Assembly: GCF_002911015.1 (NCBI RefSeq)
Contig: NZ_KZ626847.1
Coordinates: 102,856 to 166,855 of the forward strand
Source: Streptomyces populi
GTDB taxonomy: Bacteria > Actinomycetota > Actinomycetes > Streptomycetales > Streptomycetaceae
Length of the DNA: 64,000 bases
Direction: 5' to 3'
Shown here: piece after piece, positions 56,470 through 64,000 of the stretch
How the letters are laid out: every line of letters starts with the position of its first letter
Position numbering within the stretch: the first letter of the stretch is position 1
Notes under the pieces: generated by a model
Databases searched by the model: none
What the model saw: only the letters and a program-made list of their open reading frames with translations
What the model was told of the DNA's origin: nothing
Position numbers and translations under genes: made by a program

Positions 56470-58797
56470 ATGAACCACTCGACTCTCACCGTGCTACTGC
56501 ACCGCGTGAGCGCCCCGGACACGGCCAGAGGGCTGGAACCGGTTCTTCTGGTTGTCACCGCGGCCGCCCTCACCGGCGGCGGCATCGCTTGGCTCGTGAA
56601 CTCCCCGGACCTCGCCGGCCTGCTGTGGGCTCTGGGCACCGTGGCTGCCGTCGTCCCCGCGGTGGGGTGGGTGCTGGCCGAACTGCGGCACGGACACGGG
56701 GGCGTGGACCTCATCGCCGTACTCGCACTCGGCGGGACCCTGGCAGTGGGGGAGTACCTGGCCGGTGCCCTGATCGCGCTGATGCTCGCCACCGGACGCA
56801 CCCTGGAAGCCGCGGCCCGGCAGCGCGCCTCCCACGACTTGTGCGCCCTGCTCGAACACGCGCCGCGCTCGGCACGTCGGCGCACGGACGCGGGAGTGAC
56901 GGCGGTACCGCTGGACCAGGTCGTCGCCGGAGATCTGCTCGTCGTTCGTCCCGGTGAGGTCGTGCCTGTCGACGGCCGTGTGGAAAGCGCCGCCGTGCTC
57001 GACGAGTCGGTGCTCACCGGTGAGCCCGTCCATGTCGAGCGGCTCCGGGGCGAAGGAGTGCGCAGTGGTGTGGTGAACGCCGGGGGCGTCTTCGAATTGC
57101 GGGCCACCGCCACCGCGAGCGACAGCACCTATGCGGGAATCGTTCGGCTCGCCCAGCAGGCCAAGGCCGGGTCCGCGCCTGTCGTGAGACTGGCCGACCG
57201 CTACGCCGCTTGGTTCGTGCCCCTTTCCGCCGTCGTCGCGGGACTGGCGTGGCTGATCAGCGGCTCCGCCGTCCGGGCGGTCGCCGTCCTGGTCGTGGCC
57301 ACCCCCTGTCCGCTGCTGCTGGCGGCCCCGGTCGCGATCGTCTCCGGCCTCTCCCGCGCCTCCCGACTCGGCGTGATCGTCCGCGACGGCGGAGCACTGG
57401 AGAATCTCGGCCACGCTCGCACCCTCCTGCTCGACAAGACCGGCACCCTCACCCGGGGCCGTCCGCGCGTCCTCGGCATCACCGCCCGCCCCGGCCTCGA
57501 ACCCGCTGAGGCCCTGCGTCTGGCGGCCTCGCTCGACCAGTACTCACCCCATGTCCTGGCCCAGGCCATCGTCGACACAGCCAGAGAACGCGAACTGGAA
57601 CTGACGACCGCGACGGACGTCACCGAGGAACCCGGCAGGGGCGCCACCGGCGTCGTCGACGGGCACAGGCTGGCCATCGGCCGCCTGGATCCCGGCCACG
57701 CACGGCCCGCCTGGGCCAGGGGGGTCGACAACCGCGCCCTCCTCGACGGAGCGGCCGTCGCCTGGCTCGCCCTCGACGGAGAGCCGGTCGGCGCCGTCCT
57801 GCTGCGCGACCCCGTGCGCCAGGACGCCCCGCGCACCCTGCGTCACCTGCGTGCGGCCGGGATCCGGAGGTTGTTGATGCTCACGGGTGACCGTGCCGCA
57901 CAGGCCCAGGAAGTCGCCGCCGTCCTCGGTCTGGACGGCGTGCGTGCCGAGCTCGGTCCGGCCGACAAAGTCGCCGTCGTTCGTGCCGAGCGCGAGCACG
58001 CGGTCACCGTGATGGTCGGGGACGGCGTCAACGACGCCCCCGCCCTGGCCGCCGCCGACATCGGCGTCGCCATGGGCGCGCGCGGCTCCACCGCCTCCTC
58101 CGAGGCCGCCGACATCGTCCTGACCACCGACCGCGTGGATCGCCTCGCCGACGCCGTCACCATCGCCCAGCGCTCACGCCGTATCGCCGTCCAAAGTGCC
58201 CTCGGCGGCATGCTGATGTCCCTCGTCGCCATGGCCGCGGCCGCCGCCGGCCTGCTCCCACCCGCCGTCGGCGCACTGCTCCAGGAGGGGATCGACGTCG
58301 CCGTCATCCTCAACGCCTTGCGTGCCCTGCGCGTCGACCAGGCCGTACGTCCGGCCGTCACCCCCGAGGCCGAAGCGCTCATCCACCGCTTCGCCGACGA
58401 ACACCTCGACCTCCAGGATGTCCTCGACGCCGTACGCGACGCGGCAGACCGCCTCTCCGACGGGTCCGGCCCCGCCGCACTCGCCGCGGTGGAGGAGACC
58501 CACCGCCTGCTGGTCGAACGGCTGCTGCCCCACGAGTACGCGGAAGAACACGAGCTCTACCCCGCGCTCGCCCCCGCCCTCGGTGGACCCGAGGCCACGG
58601 CCACCATGAGCCGGGCCCACTCCGAGATCACACGTCTCTCCCGTCGCATCGCCACCCACCTCGAACTGGCCCGTGCCCACGAGGGCCTTGCCTCCGAACA
58701 GATCGACGACCTGCGCTCCTGCCTCTACGGTCTCAACACCGTCCTGCGTCTGCACTTCACCCAGGAGGAAGAGAACTACTTCTCCCTGGCTCCGTGA
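56470..58797 (+). CDS. P1B-type metal-transporting ATPase fused to a hemerythrin-like domain
   Basis: The 775-residue protein has the P-type ATPase elements: LDESVLTGEPVHVERLRGEG, the ion-site motif VVATPCPLLLAAPVAIVSGL, DKTGTLTRGRPRV (phosphorylated Asp) and MVGDGVNDAPALAAADIGVA. There is no N-terminal metal-binding domain. After the last membrane pair, residues about 630-775 form a hemerythrin-like four-helix bundle with RFADEHLDLQDVL, LLPHEYAEEHELYPAL, RAHSEITRLS and LRLHFTQEEENYF, the H-HxxxE-H-HxxxE spacing that binds a di-iron centre. A metal or cation efflux pump sensing O2, NO or iron is a reasonable inference. Confidence 0.88.
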   Translation: MNHSTLTVLLHRVSAPDTARGLEPVLLVVTAAALTGGGIAWLVNSPDLAGLLWALGTVAAVVPAVGWVLAELRHGHGGVDLIAVLALGGTLAVGEYLAGALIALMLATGRTLEAAARQRASHDLCALLEHAPRSARRRTDAGVTAVPLDQVVAGDLLVVRPGEVVPVDGRVESAAVLDESVLTGEPVHVERLRGEGVRSGVVNAGGVFELRATATASDSTYAGIVRLAQQAKAGSAPVVRLADRYAAWFVPLSAVVAGLAWLISGSAVRAVAVLVVATPCPLLLAAPVAIVSGLSRASRLGVIVRDGGALENLGHARTLLLDKTGTLTRGRPRVLGITARPGLEPAEALRLAASLDQYSPHVLAQAIVDTARERELELTTATDVTEEPGRGATGVVDGHRLAIGRLDPGHARPAWARGVDNRALLDGAAVAWLALDGEPVGAVLLRDPVRQDAPRTLRHLRAAGIRRLLMLTGDRAAQAQEVAAVLGLDGVRAELGPADKVAVVRAEREHAVTVMVGDGVNDAPALAAADIGVAMGARGSTASSEAADIVLTTDRVDRLADAVTIAQRSRRIAVQSALGGMLMSLVAMAAAAAGLLPPAVGALLQEGIDVAVILNALRALRVDQAVRPAVTPEAEALIHRFADEHLDLQDVLDAVRDAADRLSDGSGPAALAAVEETHRLLVERLLPHEYAEEHELYPALAPALGGPEATATMSRAHSEITRLSRRIATHLELARAHEGLASEQIDDLRSCLYGLNTVLRLHFTQEEENYFSLAP

Positions 58798-58865
58798 GAG
58801 CGAGCCTCTCCGCCGTCAGGCGGTCGGAGCAGTGACAGCCCCGTGCTGTCGCCCTGGCGGCGTCT

Positions 58866-58943
58866 TCAGCCGTGCGCGACGACAGCGACAGGAACGGTGG
58901 CGTGGTGCGGGACCGCATGCATGACCGGGCCGGCGAACGGTCA
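58866..58943 (-). pseudogene. C-terminal fragment of a universal stress protein
   Basis: The leftward frame ending at the TGA at 58866-58868 reads FAGPVMHAVPHHATVPVAVV and then AHG. This is the standard USP C-terminus (compare HSVLHHATAPVAVVPHD at 10920). About 24 codons remain. It abuts and slightly overlaps the metX stop at 58941, so metX appears to have been joined to a truncated USP gene by deletion or insertion. Confidence 0.7.
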
Positions 58944-60113
58944 CGTCGTCTTCCGGTCGGCGTGTTTCCCGGCCACGAGTTCGTCCACGAGCGCCGCGAC
59001 CTGTTCCACCTCGATGAGGAAGCCGTCGTGGCCGTAGGGGGACTCGATCAGCCTGAGACCGCCGGCGGTGGGGATGCCCGCCGCCAGTCCCGCCTGCTGG
59101 GCCGTCGGGTAGAGGCGGTCGGAGTCGACGCCCGCCACGAGGGTGGGGGCGGTCACCCGGCGCAGGGCGGCGCGCACGCCACCGCGGCCCCGGCCGATGT
59201 CGTGGCTGTTCATGGCCTCGGACAGCACGACGTAGCTGCCCGCGTCGAAGCGGCGCACCAGTTTGTCGGCGTGATGGCCCAGGTAGGACTCGACCTGGTA
59301 CCGGCCGCCGTTCCAGGGGTCTTCCGCGCCCTGGGGCGTACGGCCGAAGCGGACGTGGAGTTCCGGCTCGCTGCGGTAGGTGACGTGGGCGATCCGCCGG
59401 GCCAGGCCGAGTCCGGTGTGCGGGCCACGGCCGGTGTCGTGGTAGTGGCCCTCGAGCCAGTTCCGGTCGGAGCGGATGGCGCGCAGCTGGACGTCGGCCC
59501 AGGCGATCTGTTCGGCGCTCGCCGCGGCGGTCGTGGCGAGCAGCAGGAGCGCACCGGTCCGCCCGGGGTACGACACGGCCCATTCCAGCGCCCGCATCCC
59601 GCCCATCGAGCCGCCGACCACCAGCGCCCAGCGGTCGATGCCGAGCGCGTCGGCCAGGCCCGCCTCGGCCGCCACCTGGTCGCGCTGCGTCAGGAAGGGG
59701 AAGTCGCCGCCCCAGTGGCGTCCGTCCGGTGTGAGCGAGGCGGGACCGGTACTGCCCTGGCAGCCGCCGAGGACGTTCGGCGCCACGACGAACCAGCGCT
59801 CCGGGTCCAGGGCGCGTCCCGGTCCGACGAGGCCGTCCCACCAGCCTGGGGTGGGGTGCCCGGGGCCGGCCGGTCCGGTGACGTGGCTGTCCCCGGTGAG
59901 GGCGTGCAGGACGAGGACGGCGTTGGAGGCGTCCGGCGCGAGCCGTCCCCAGGCCTCGAACGCGAGCCGCACACCCGGCAGTTCACCGCCCGCCTCCAGC
60001 GAGAGCGGCTTCTCGTGGCGGTACCACCGGCGACGCCCCGGCGGGTCCCCCTCCCGCCAGGCACCGGTGACCGGCGGAAGGGGTTCCCGGTGAGGCGTCG
60101 ATACCGTGTTCAG
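58941..60113 (-). CDS. metX: Homoserine O-acetyltransferase, probable CTG start
   Basis: The alpha/beta-hydrolase protein has NAVLVLHALTGDSHVTGPAG, the nucleophile motif ALVVGGSMGGMRALEWAVSY and the His motif SPYGHDGFLIEVEQV. It acetylates homoserine for methionine synthesis. The conserved N-terminus GAWREGDPPGRRRWYRHEKP lies upstream of any in-frame ATG, GTG or TTG. The first possible start is CTG at 60111-60113, overlapping the metY stop (CTGA), with AAGG 8 nt upstream. I take this CTG, giving about 390 residues. Translation would be coupled to metY. Confidence 0.85.
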   Translation of the reverse strand: MNTVSTPHREPLPPVTGAWREGDPPGRRRWYRHEKPLSLEAGGELPGVRLAFEAWGRLAPDASNAVLVLHALTGDSHVTGPAGPGHPTPGWWDGLVGPGRALDPERWFVVAPNVLGGCQGSTGPASLTPDGRHWGGDFPFLTQRDQVAAEAGLADALGIDRWALVVGGSMGGMRALEWAVSYPGRTGALLLLATTAAASAEQIAWADVQLRAIRSDRNWLEGHYHDTGRGPHTGLGLARRIAHVTYRSEPELHVRFGRTPQGAEDPWNGGRYQVESYLGHHADKLVRRFDAGSYVVLSEAMNSHDIGRGRGGVRAALRRVTAPTLVAGVDSDRLYPTAQQAGLAAGIPTAGGLRLIESPYGHDGFLIEVEQVAALVDELVAGKHADRKTT

Positions 60114-61471
60114 GACGCGCCCTTGGCCGCGCGGAAGCCCGCCTCCAGGTCCGCCTTGAGGTCGGCGAGGTTCTCGATGCCGACCGACAGGCGCACCAGG
60201 CCCGGTGAGGCGCCGGTCGCCGCGAGCTGCTCGTCGTCGAGCTGGCTGTGGGTGGTGGACGCCGGGTGGATGATCAGGCTGCGTACGTCGCCGATGTTGG
60301 CGAGGTGGCTGAACAGCTCGACCGCGTCCACGAACCGCTTGCCCGCCTCCACCCCGTCCCGCAGCTCGAAGGAGACCACGGCGCCGGCGCCGCGCGGAAG
60401 GTACCGCTGTCCCGCCTCGTACCACTTGCTGGACTCGAGCCCCGGGTAGTGGACGGCGGCGACCTCGTCACGCCGCTCCAGCCACTCGGCCAGTGCCTGC
60501 GCGTTCGCCGAGTGCCGCTCGATGCGCAGGCTCAGCGTCTCCACGCCCTGCAGCAGCAGGAACGAGGAGTGCGGGGAGAGCGCCGGGCCGAGGTCGCGCA
60601 GCAGTTGTACCCGGAGCTTGACCGCGAAGGCGCCGGGGCCGAGGGCCGGCCAGTACCGCAGACCGTGGTAGCTCGGGTCCGGCTCGGTGAAGTCCGGGAA
60701 CCGGTCGGGACGCGCGCCGAAGTCGAAGGTGCCGCCGTCGACGACCACACCCGCGATGGCGGTGCCGTGCCCGCCCAGGAACTTGGTGGCCGAGTGCACG
60801 ACGATGTCCGCGCCGTGCTCGAGGGGCCGCAGCAGGTACGGGGTCGGGACGGTGTTGTCCACGATCAGCGGCACCCCCTCGGCGTGCGCGACGTCCGCGA
60901 CCGCGCGCACGTCCAGCACGTTGCCGCGCGGGTTGCCCAGCGTCTCCGCGAACAACGCCTTGGTGTTCGGCCGGACGGCGGCCCGCCAGGCCTCGACGTC
61001 GTCGGGATCGTCGACGAAGGACACCTCGATGCCGAACCTGGGGAGCGTGTGCCGGAAGAGGTTGTACGTGCCGCCGTACAGCGACGTACTGGAGACGATG
61101 TGGTCGCCCGCGCTCGCGAGCGTGAGGAGGGCCAGCGTCTCCGCCGCCTGTCCGGAGGCGAGCGCGACGGCCGCGACGCCGCCCTCGAGCGCGGCGATCC
61201 GCTGCTCGAAGACGTCCTGGGTGGGGTTGTGGATGCGCGTGTAGATGTTTCCGGGTTCGGCCAGCGAGAACAGGTCGGCCGCGTGACGGGTGTCCCGGAA
61301 CACGAACGACGTCGTCTGGTAGATCGGGGTCGCCCGGGCGCCGGTCGTCGGGTCGGGCGCGGCCCCGGCGTGAACCTGCCTGGTCTCGAAGGACCATGCC
61401 GAGGTGTCAGGTCCCGCGGGTACCTCTTCCGGGGTGTGGCCGGCGGTGACGGAATCGATGGGCTGGCTCAT
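60110..61471 (-). CDS. metY: O-acetylhomoserine/O-acetylserine sulfhydrylase
   Basis: The 453-residue PLP enzyme has [20 protein letters not shown], the Cys/Met-metabolism pattern [20 protein letters not shown], and the PLP lysine in [20 protein letters not shown]. It also has [14 protein letters not shown] near the C-terminus. It makes homocysteine (or cysteine) from the acetylated precursor and sulfide. It is first in a two-gene operon with metX and follows a leader peptide 134 bp upstream. Confidence 0.93.
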   Translation of the reverse strand: MSQPIDSVTAGHTPEEVPAGPDTSAWSFETRQVHAGAAPDPTTGARATPIYQTTSFVFRDTRHAADLFSLAEPGNIYTRIHNPTQDVFEQRIAALEGGVAAVALASGQAAETLALLTLASAGDHIVSSTSLYGGTYNLFRHTLPRFGIEVSFVDDPDDVEAWRAAVRPNTKALFAETLGNPRGNVLDVRAVADVAHAEGVPLIVDNTVPTPYLLRPLEHGADIVVHSATKFLGGHGTAIAGVVVDGGTFDFGARPDRFPDFTEPDPSYHGLRYWPALGPGAFAVKLRVQLLRDLGPALSPHSSFLLLQGVETLSLRIERHSANAQALAEWLERRDEVAAVHYPGLESSKWYEAGQRYLPRGAGAVVSFELRDGVEAGKRFVDAVELFSHLANIGDVRSLIIHPASTTHSQLDDEQLAATGASPGLVRLSVGIENLADLKADLEAGFRAAKGAS

Positions 61472-61605
61472 GGTGCCGCTCCCTGTACGGAGGGTGAGAG
61501 GGGGAAGGTGCGAGGAACCACGGCGCCATGGACCACTGCCGGTACGACGGCAGCGGTCGGCGCTACGCGGTGAAGGAGATGCTGGTCAGAAGCCCGAGCG
61601 TGACG

Positions 61606-61680
61606 TCAGCTCGCGGCGGGACAACCGGTGGTGGTGACACGCACGTAATCGACGTGGCGGCGGGTCACGAGCACGGTCAT
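61606..61680 (-). CDS. Cys-containing leader peptide upstream of metY-metX
   Basis: The 24-residue peptide begins MTVLVTRRHVDYVRVTTTGC and ends PAAS. The VTRRHVDYVRV part matches the other leader peptides in this window, and one Cys lies near the end. It ends 134 bp before the metY start. It fits an attenuator that releases the methionine genes when Cys-tRNA is scarce. The rest of the 425-bp spacer (61472-61897) contains the metY promoter region and no other gene I recognise. Confidence 0.75.
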   Translation of the reverse strand: MTVLVTRRHVDYVRVTTTGCPAAS

Positions 61681-61897
61681 GGGCCCAGATAACCACATGA
61701 CGCCGTCACGAACCAGCCAGGCGGGTGTGTTTCCCTCGCCGGAGGGCACGGCGGATCCGCCGCTCCGGACGGGCGCCGGTCCGGCGCCGGGGGATCGCCG
61801 GCCTCACGCACGGGAGGGTGCGCGACCGGTACAGCAGGGCGCACGACCCGTACAGGATCGGCCGCTTCGCCCGGCTCCCTCCGCCCCGCCCGTGGGT

Positions 61898-62266
61898 TCA
61901 GCCCTGCCCCGTCCGGTGTGCCAGGCGGTCGCGCAGGCGGGTCAGGCGGCCGATCTCGTCGTCGATGGCCGCCAGCCGTCGTTCGACCACGCCCGGGCCC
62001 GGGGAATCCGGCCCGCAGCTCGTGCAGGCCTGCTGCGGATTCTCGACCAGGAGATGAATCCGGTCGGCGACGGTGCGCAGGTCCTCGACGGTCAGCCCCA
62101 GGCCGAGCAGTTCACGGATGACACGGAGCCGGGCCACGTCCCCCGGCCCGTAGTGGCGTTGGCCGGCGGCCGTGCGCGTCGGCGGTCGCAGCAGCCCGCG
62201 TTCCTCGTAGAACCGCAGGGCCCGCGGGGTGGTTCCGGCTGCCGCCGCGGCGTCTCCGATGCGCAT
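61898..62266 (-). CDS. MerR-family regulator
   Basis: The 122-residue protein starts at ATG 62266, begins MRIGDAAAAAGTTPRALRFY and has EERGLLRPPTRTAAGQRHYG as the wing. A C-terminal CTSCG motif could bind a metal or be redox-active. It lies 58 bp after the MDR-oxidoreductase gene on the same strand, which is probably its target or companion. Confidence 0.85.
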   Translation of the reverse strand: MRIGDAAAAAGTTPRALRFYEERGLLRPPTRTAAGQRHYGPGDVARLRVIRELLGLGLTVEDLRTVADRIHLLVENPQQACTSCGPDSPGPGVVERRLAAIDDEIGRLTRLRDRLAHRTGQG

Positions 62267-62324
62267 GACCACGTCGCCTCGCTTCGTGTCGGGCGCCCGC
62301 CCGCGCGGTACGGCGGCGAACGCT

Positions 62325-63359
62325 TCAGTGCGGCGGCAGTTCCACGATCACGGTCCCGAAGTGCCGCCCCTCGAACAGTTCCTGCAACGCTTCGGGGACG
62401 CGTTCGATGCCCGGGATCCGCACGTGCGGAAAGGTGATCTCACCCGCGCGCAGCCAGTCGCCGAACCGCCCGACCCACTCCTCCGCCGCGTCGGGATGGT
62501 CGGAGCCGTTGTATCCGCGCAGGGATATTCCCCGGGTGACGAGGCGGAAGGTGTCGATCTCCGCCGGAGCGCTGCCGCCGTCCCGGTGGGGTGACAGCTG
62601 GCCGGACAGCGCGCCGACGAGGGCGAAGCGGGCGCCGTGGCGCGCCACCTCGAGCGCGGCGGTCAGCTGCTGACCGCCCACGGTGTCCAGGACCACGTCG
62701 ACGCCCTCGGGCGCGGCCACGCCCAACTGCCCTGCGAGCGACGGTGACCGGACGTCGGACACCACCACCGAGTCGTAGCCCAGTTCGGTCCGCAGCCGCT
62801 CGGCCTTGCCCGGAGAACGCGTACTGCCGATGACCCTCCCGGCGCCCAGCAGCCGGGCGACCTGGCCGGCCAGGGACCCCACCCCGCCCGCCGCGCCGGT
62901 GACGAGGACCGTGTCGCCGGGACGGATGCCGGCCAGCCGGGTCAACGCGCCGTAGGCCGCGCCCGACGACAGGTGGGCGGCCGGATCCGGCAGTACGTCG
63001 CCGACCACGGTGCAGTCCGCGGCGGTCACCAACGCGTGCTCACGCCACCCGAGCAGGTGCGTGACGACGTCGCCCGGCCGCAGCGGGCTGCCCGGTCCCG
63101 CGGCCACGACCTCGCCGACGGCGGGGCCGAAGAGCGCGTCACCGACGTGGATGGTCGGCAGCGGTACCCCCTCGGGCGCACCTCCGATCAACGTGCGCAG
63201 CCCCGGGAACACGAGGAAGTACCGGTTGCGGACGACCACTTGTCCGGGGCCGGGAACGGGCAGCCGCTGTGCGACGACGGCGAGCTCGGGGCCGGGCAGA
63301 CCCTTGGGCTCGGTGACGAGACGGACCTCGCGGGTGACGGACGGCGGGGGAGTGGACAT
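62325..63359 (-). CDS. NADP-dependent MDR oxidoreductase (quinone reductase / PTGR-like)
   Basis: From ATG 63359 (CAGGAG upstream) the protein has 344 residues. It has SSGAAYGALTRLAGIRPGDT and VLVTGAAGGVGSLAGQVARL (NADP fold), GYDSVVVSDV and GVDVVLDTVGGQQLTAALEV. It lacks the zinc-binding cysteines. The pattern fits the leukotriene B4 12-hydroxydehydrogenase/curcumin reductase branch, which reduces alkenals or quinones. A MerR gene follows. Confidence 0.85.
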   Translation of the reverse strand: MSTPPPSVTREVRLVTEPKGLPGPELAVVAQRLPVPGPGQVVVRNRYFLVFPGLRTLIGGAPEGVPLPTIHVGDALFGPAVGEVVAAGPGSPLRPGDVVTHLLGWREHALVTAADCTVVGDVLPDPAAHLSSGAAYGALTRLAGIRPGDTVLVTGAAGGVGSLAGQVARLLGAGRVIGSTRSPGKAERLRTELGYDSVVVSDVRSPSLAGQLGVAAPEGVDVVLDTVGGQQLTAALEVARHGARFALVGALSGQLSPHRDGGSAPAEIDTFRLVTRGISLRGYNGSDHPDAAEEWVGRFGDWLRAGEITFPHVRIPGIERVPEALQELFEGRHFGTVIVELPPH

Positions 63360-63938
63360 GGAAGAGCTCCTGGATCGAGGAGGGAGGCCCGGCGACGGAG
63401 GGCCGGAAGGAGGGTCCGGCTGTGGCGGGCCGGTGTGGGCGCGCACACGCTAATTCCTGACGTGCGGGTCAGAGGCAAGCACCGGCTGCCCGGGGACGCC
63501 TCGGCACGCGGTTCCACCGGCTGTCCGCCGTCCCTCCTCGGTGCACGCCGTCGACCGTCCGTACCGGCCAGTGGTCCACCCCTTGGACATGTCGCGTACC
63601 CCGGCGAGCGGTTGGCGACGGCTGTGCTCGGGGCCGCCGCGCCCGCGCCCGCCGCGTGTCCACCGAACCGGCCCGCGCTTCCCGGTGCTTCTTCGCCCCC
63701 ATCCCCGCCGACCAGGCATTTCCGCGCCGTCGCGGAGTCGTCGGCAGGGGCCGCGAGGGGTCTGCTGCCATCCTCCCGACCCGTCCGCACGGGCCCGGCC
63801 CGAGCCGTCGGCCGGCACGGAACCATCCCGCCGCGCCAAGGAGTTCCGGACAAACGGAGAATCCCTCCGTGTCCGCGATGCAAGACCCGCTCCGAATTTC
63901 TTGACCACTCCGGCGGACGTCTGCTGAACTCCCGTTCC
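63360..63938. other. Spacer upstream of the leader peptide
   Basis: This 579-bp divergent spacer holds the promoters of the leftward MDR oxidoreductase and of the rightward leader peptide. I see no gene, and no clear inverted repeat beyond a TGAC-N6-GTCA at 63459. Confidence 0.4.
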
Positions 63939-64000
63939 ATGAACCCGCACGTGGTCCTCACCCGGCGGCGCCACATCGATCTGGCGCACGTCGCCAGCGC
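63939..64000 (+). CDS. Leader peptide (partial, cut by window end)
   Basis: The frame from ATG 63939 reads MNPHVVLTRRRHIDLAHVAS and continues to the window edge. LTRRRHIDLAHVAS matches the RRRHVDFGRVAS motif of the leader at 39041. The Cys codons expected to follow are outside the window, as is the gene it would control. Confidence 0.7.
   Translation, partial: MNPHVVLTRRRHIDLAHVAS

Noticed and set aside
1..64000. CRISPR arrays, rRNA genes, prophage or integrase genes
   Set aside because: I saw no regularly spaced repeats with unique spacers, no rRNA-like sequence and no integrase, capsid or transposase coding region.

Overview
The window is chromosomal DNA from a high-GC actinomycete, almost certainly a Streptomyces. 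The support is the extreme third-position GC, GGAGG-type ribosome binding sites, short 'LTRRxHVDL..C' leader peptides, a 1-nt-loop-scale palindromic repeat familiar from Streptomyces, and the gene families present. It is accessory or arm-like sequence, with many stress genes, gene remnants and small repeats.

Layout. Positions 1-7282 hold minus-strand redox and regulatory genes: a truncated MDR oxidoreductase, a MITE-like element, MerR-HEAT and HEAT proteins, a TIGR03086-type protein with a TetR regulator, two LLM flavin-dependent oxidoreductases, a DUF1684 protein and a CAU tRNA-like element. Positions 7538-18100 read mostly rightward: a leader peptide with a sulfite oxidase, a DoxX-like protein, two tandem universal stress proteins (USPs), a GNAT/acyl-CoA synthetase, a CBS-BON protein, a flavodoxin and a zinc alcohol dehydrogenase. 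Positions 18128-28350 read leftward: oleate hydratase, a ribosome hibernation-like protein, flavohemoglobin, AdhE, pyruvate phosphate dikinase, a DUF3040 protein and an Asp23-like protein. Positions 28493-35391 are one leftward operon: GntR, ferredoxin, an SBP with a NosL-like tail, permease, ATPase, and an AprA/fumarate-reductase-like flavoprotein with a HEAT tail. Positions 35622-41024 hold small membrane proteins, an Rrf2 regulator, an SfnB/DszC-like flavoenzyme with its leader peptide, and another HEAT protein. Positions 41330-58797 form a second stress block: carbamate kinase, OsmC, three further CBS proteins, three USPs, an Acg-like nitroreductase, DUF1876, an APH/AAA kinase and a P-type ATPase-hemerythrin fusion. 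It is interspersed with broken genes (a DevS-like kinase, Hsp20, and fragments of an Rv1733c-like protein, an alcohol dehydrogenase and a USP). Positions 58941-64000 hold metX-metY with a leader peptide, a MerR regulator with a quinone-reductase-like gene, and a last leader peptide cut by the window edge.

How it works together. The two stress blocks carry the families that make up the mycobacterial DosR/DevR dormancy regulon and the related Streptomyces OsdR/OsdK regulon: USPs, CBS proteins, Acg nitroreductase, Hsp20, Rv1733c-like, Rv2004c-like, DUF1876, AdhE, PPDK and carbamate kinase. A recurring dyad, close to AGGGCCGNNCGGCCC, lies about 70-155 bp upstream of at least ten starts. I read this as a hypoxia or redox-stress island sharing one operator. 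The only DevS-type kinase present is a pseudogene, so the cognate regulator must lie outside the window. A second theme is sulfur: sulfite oxidase, an SfnB-like enzyme and metY-metX each follow a Cys-containing leader peptide, which suggests cysteine-responsive attenuation. The AprA-like/ferredoxin/ABC operon may be a third sulfur or anion-related module.
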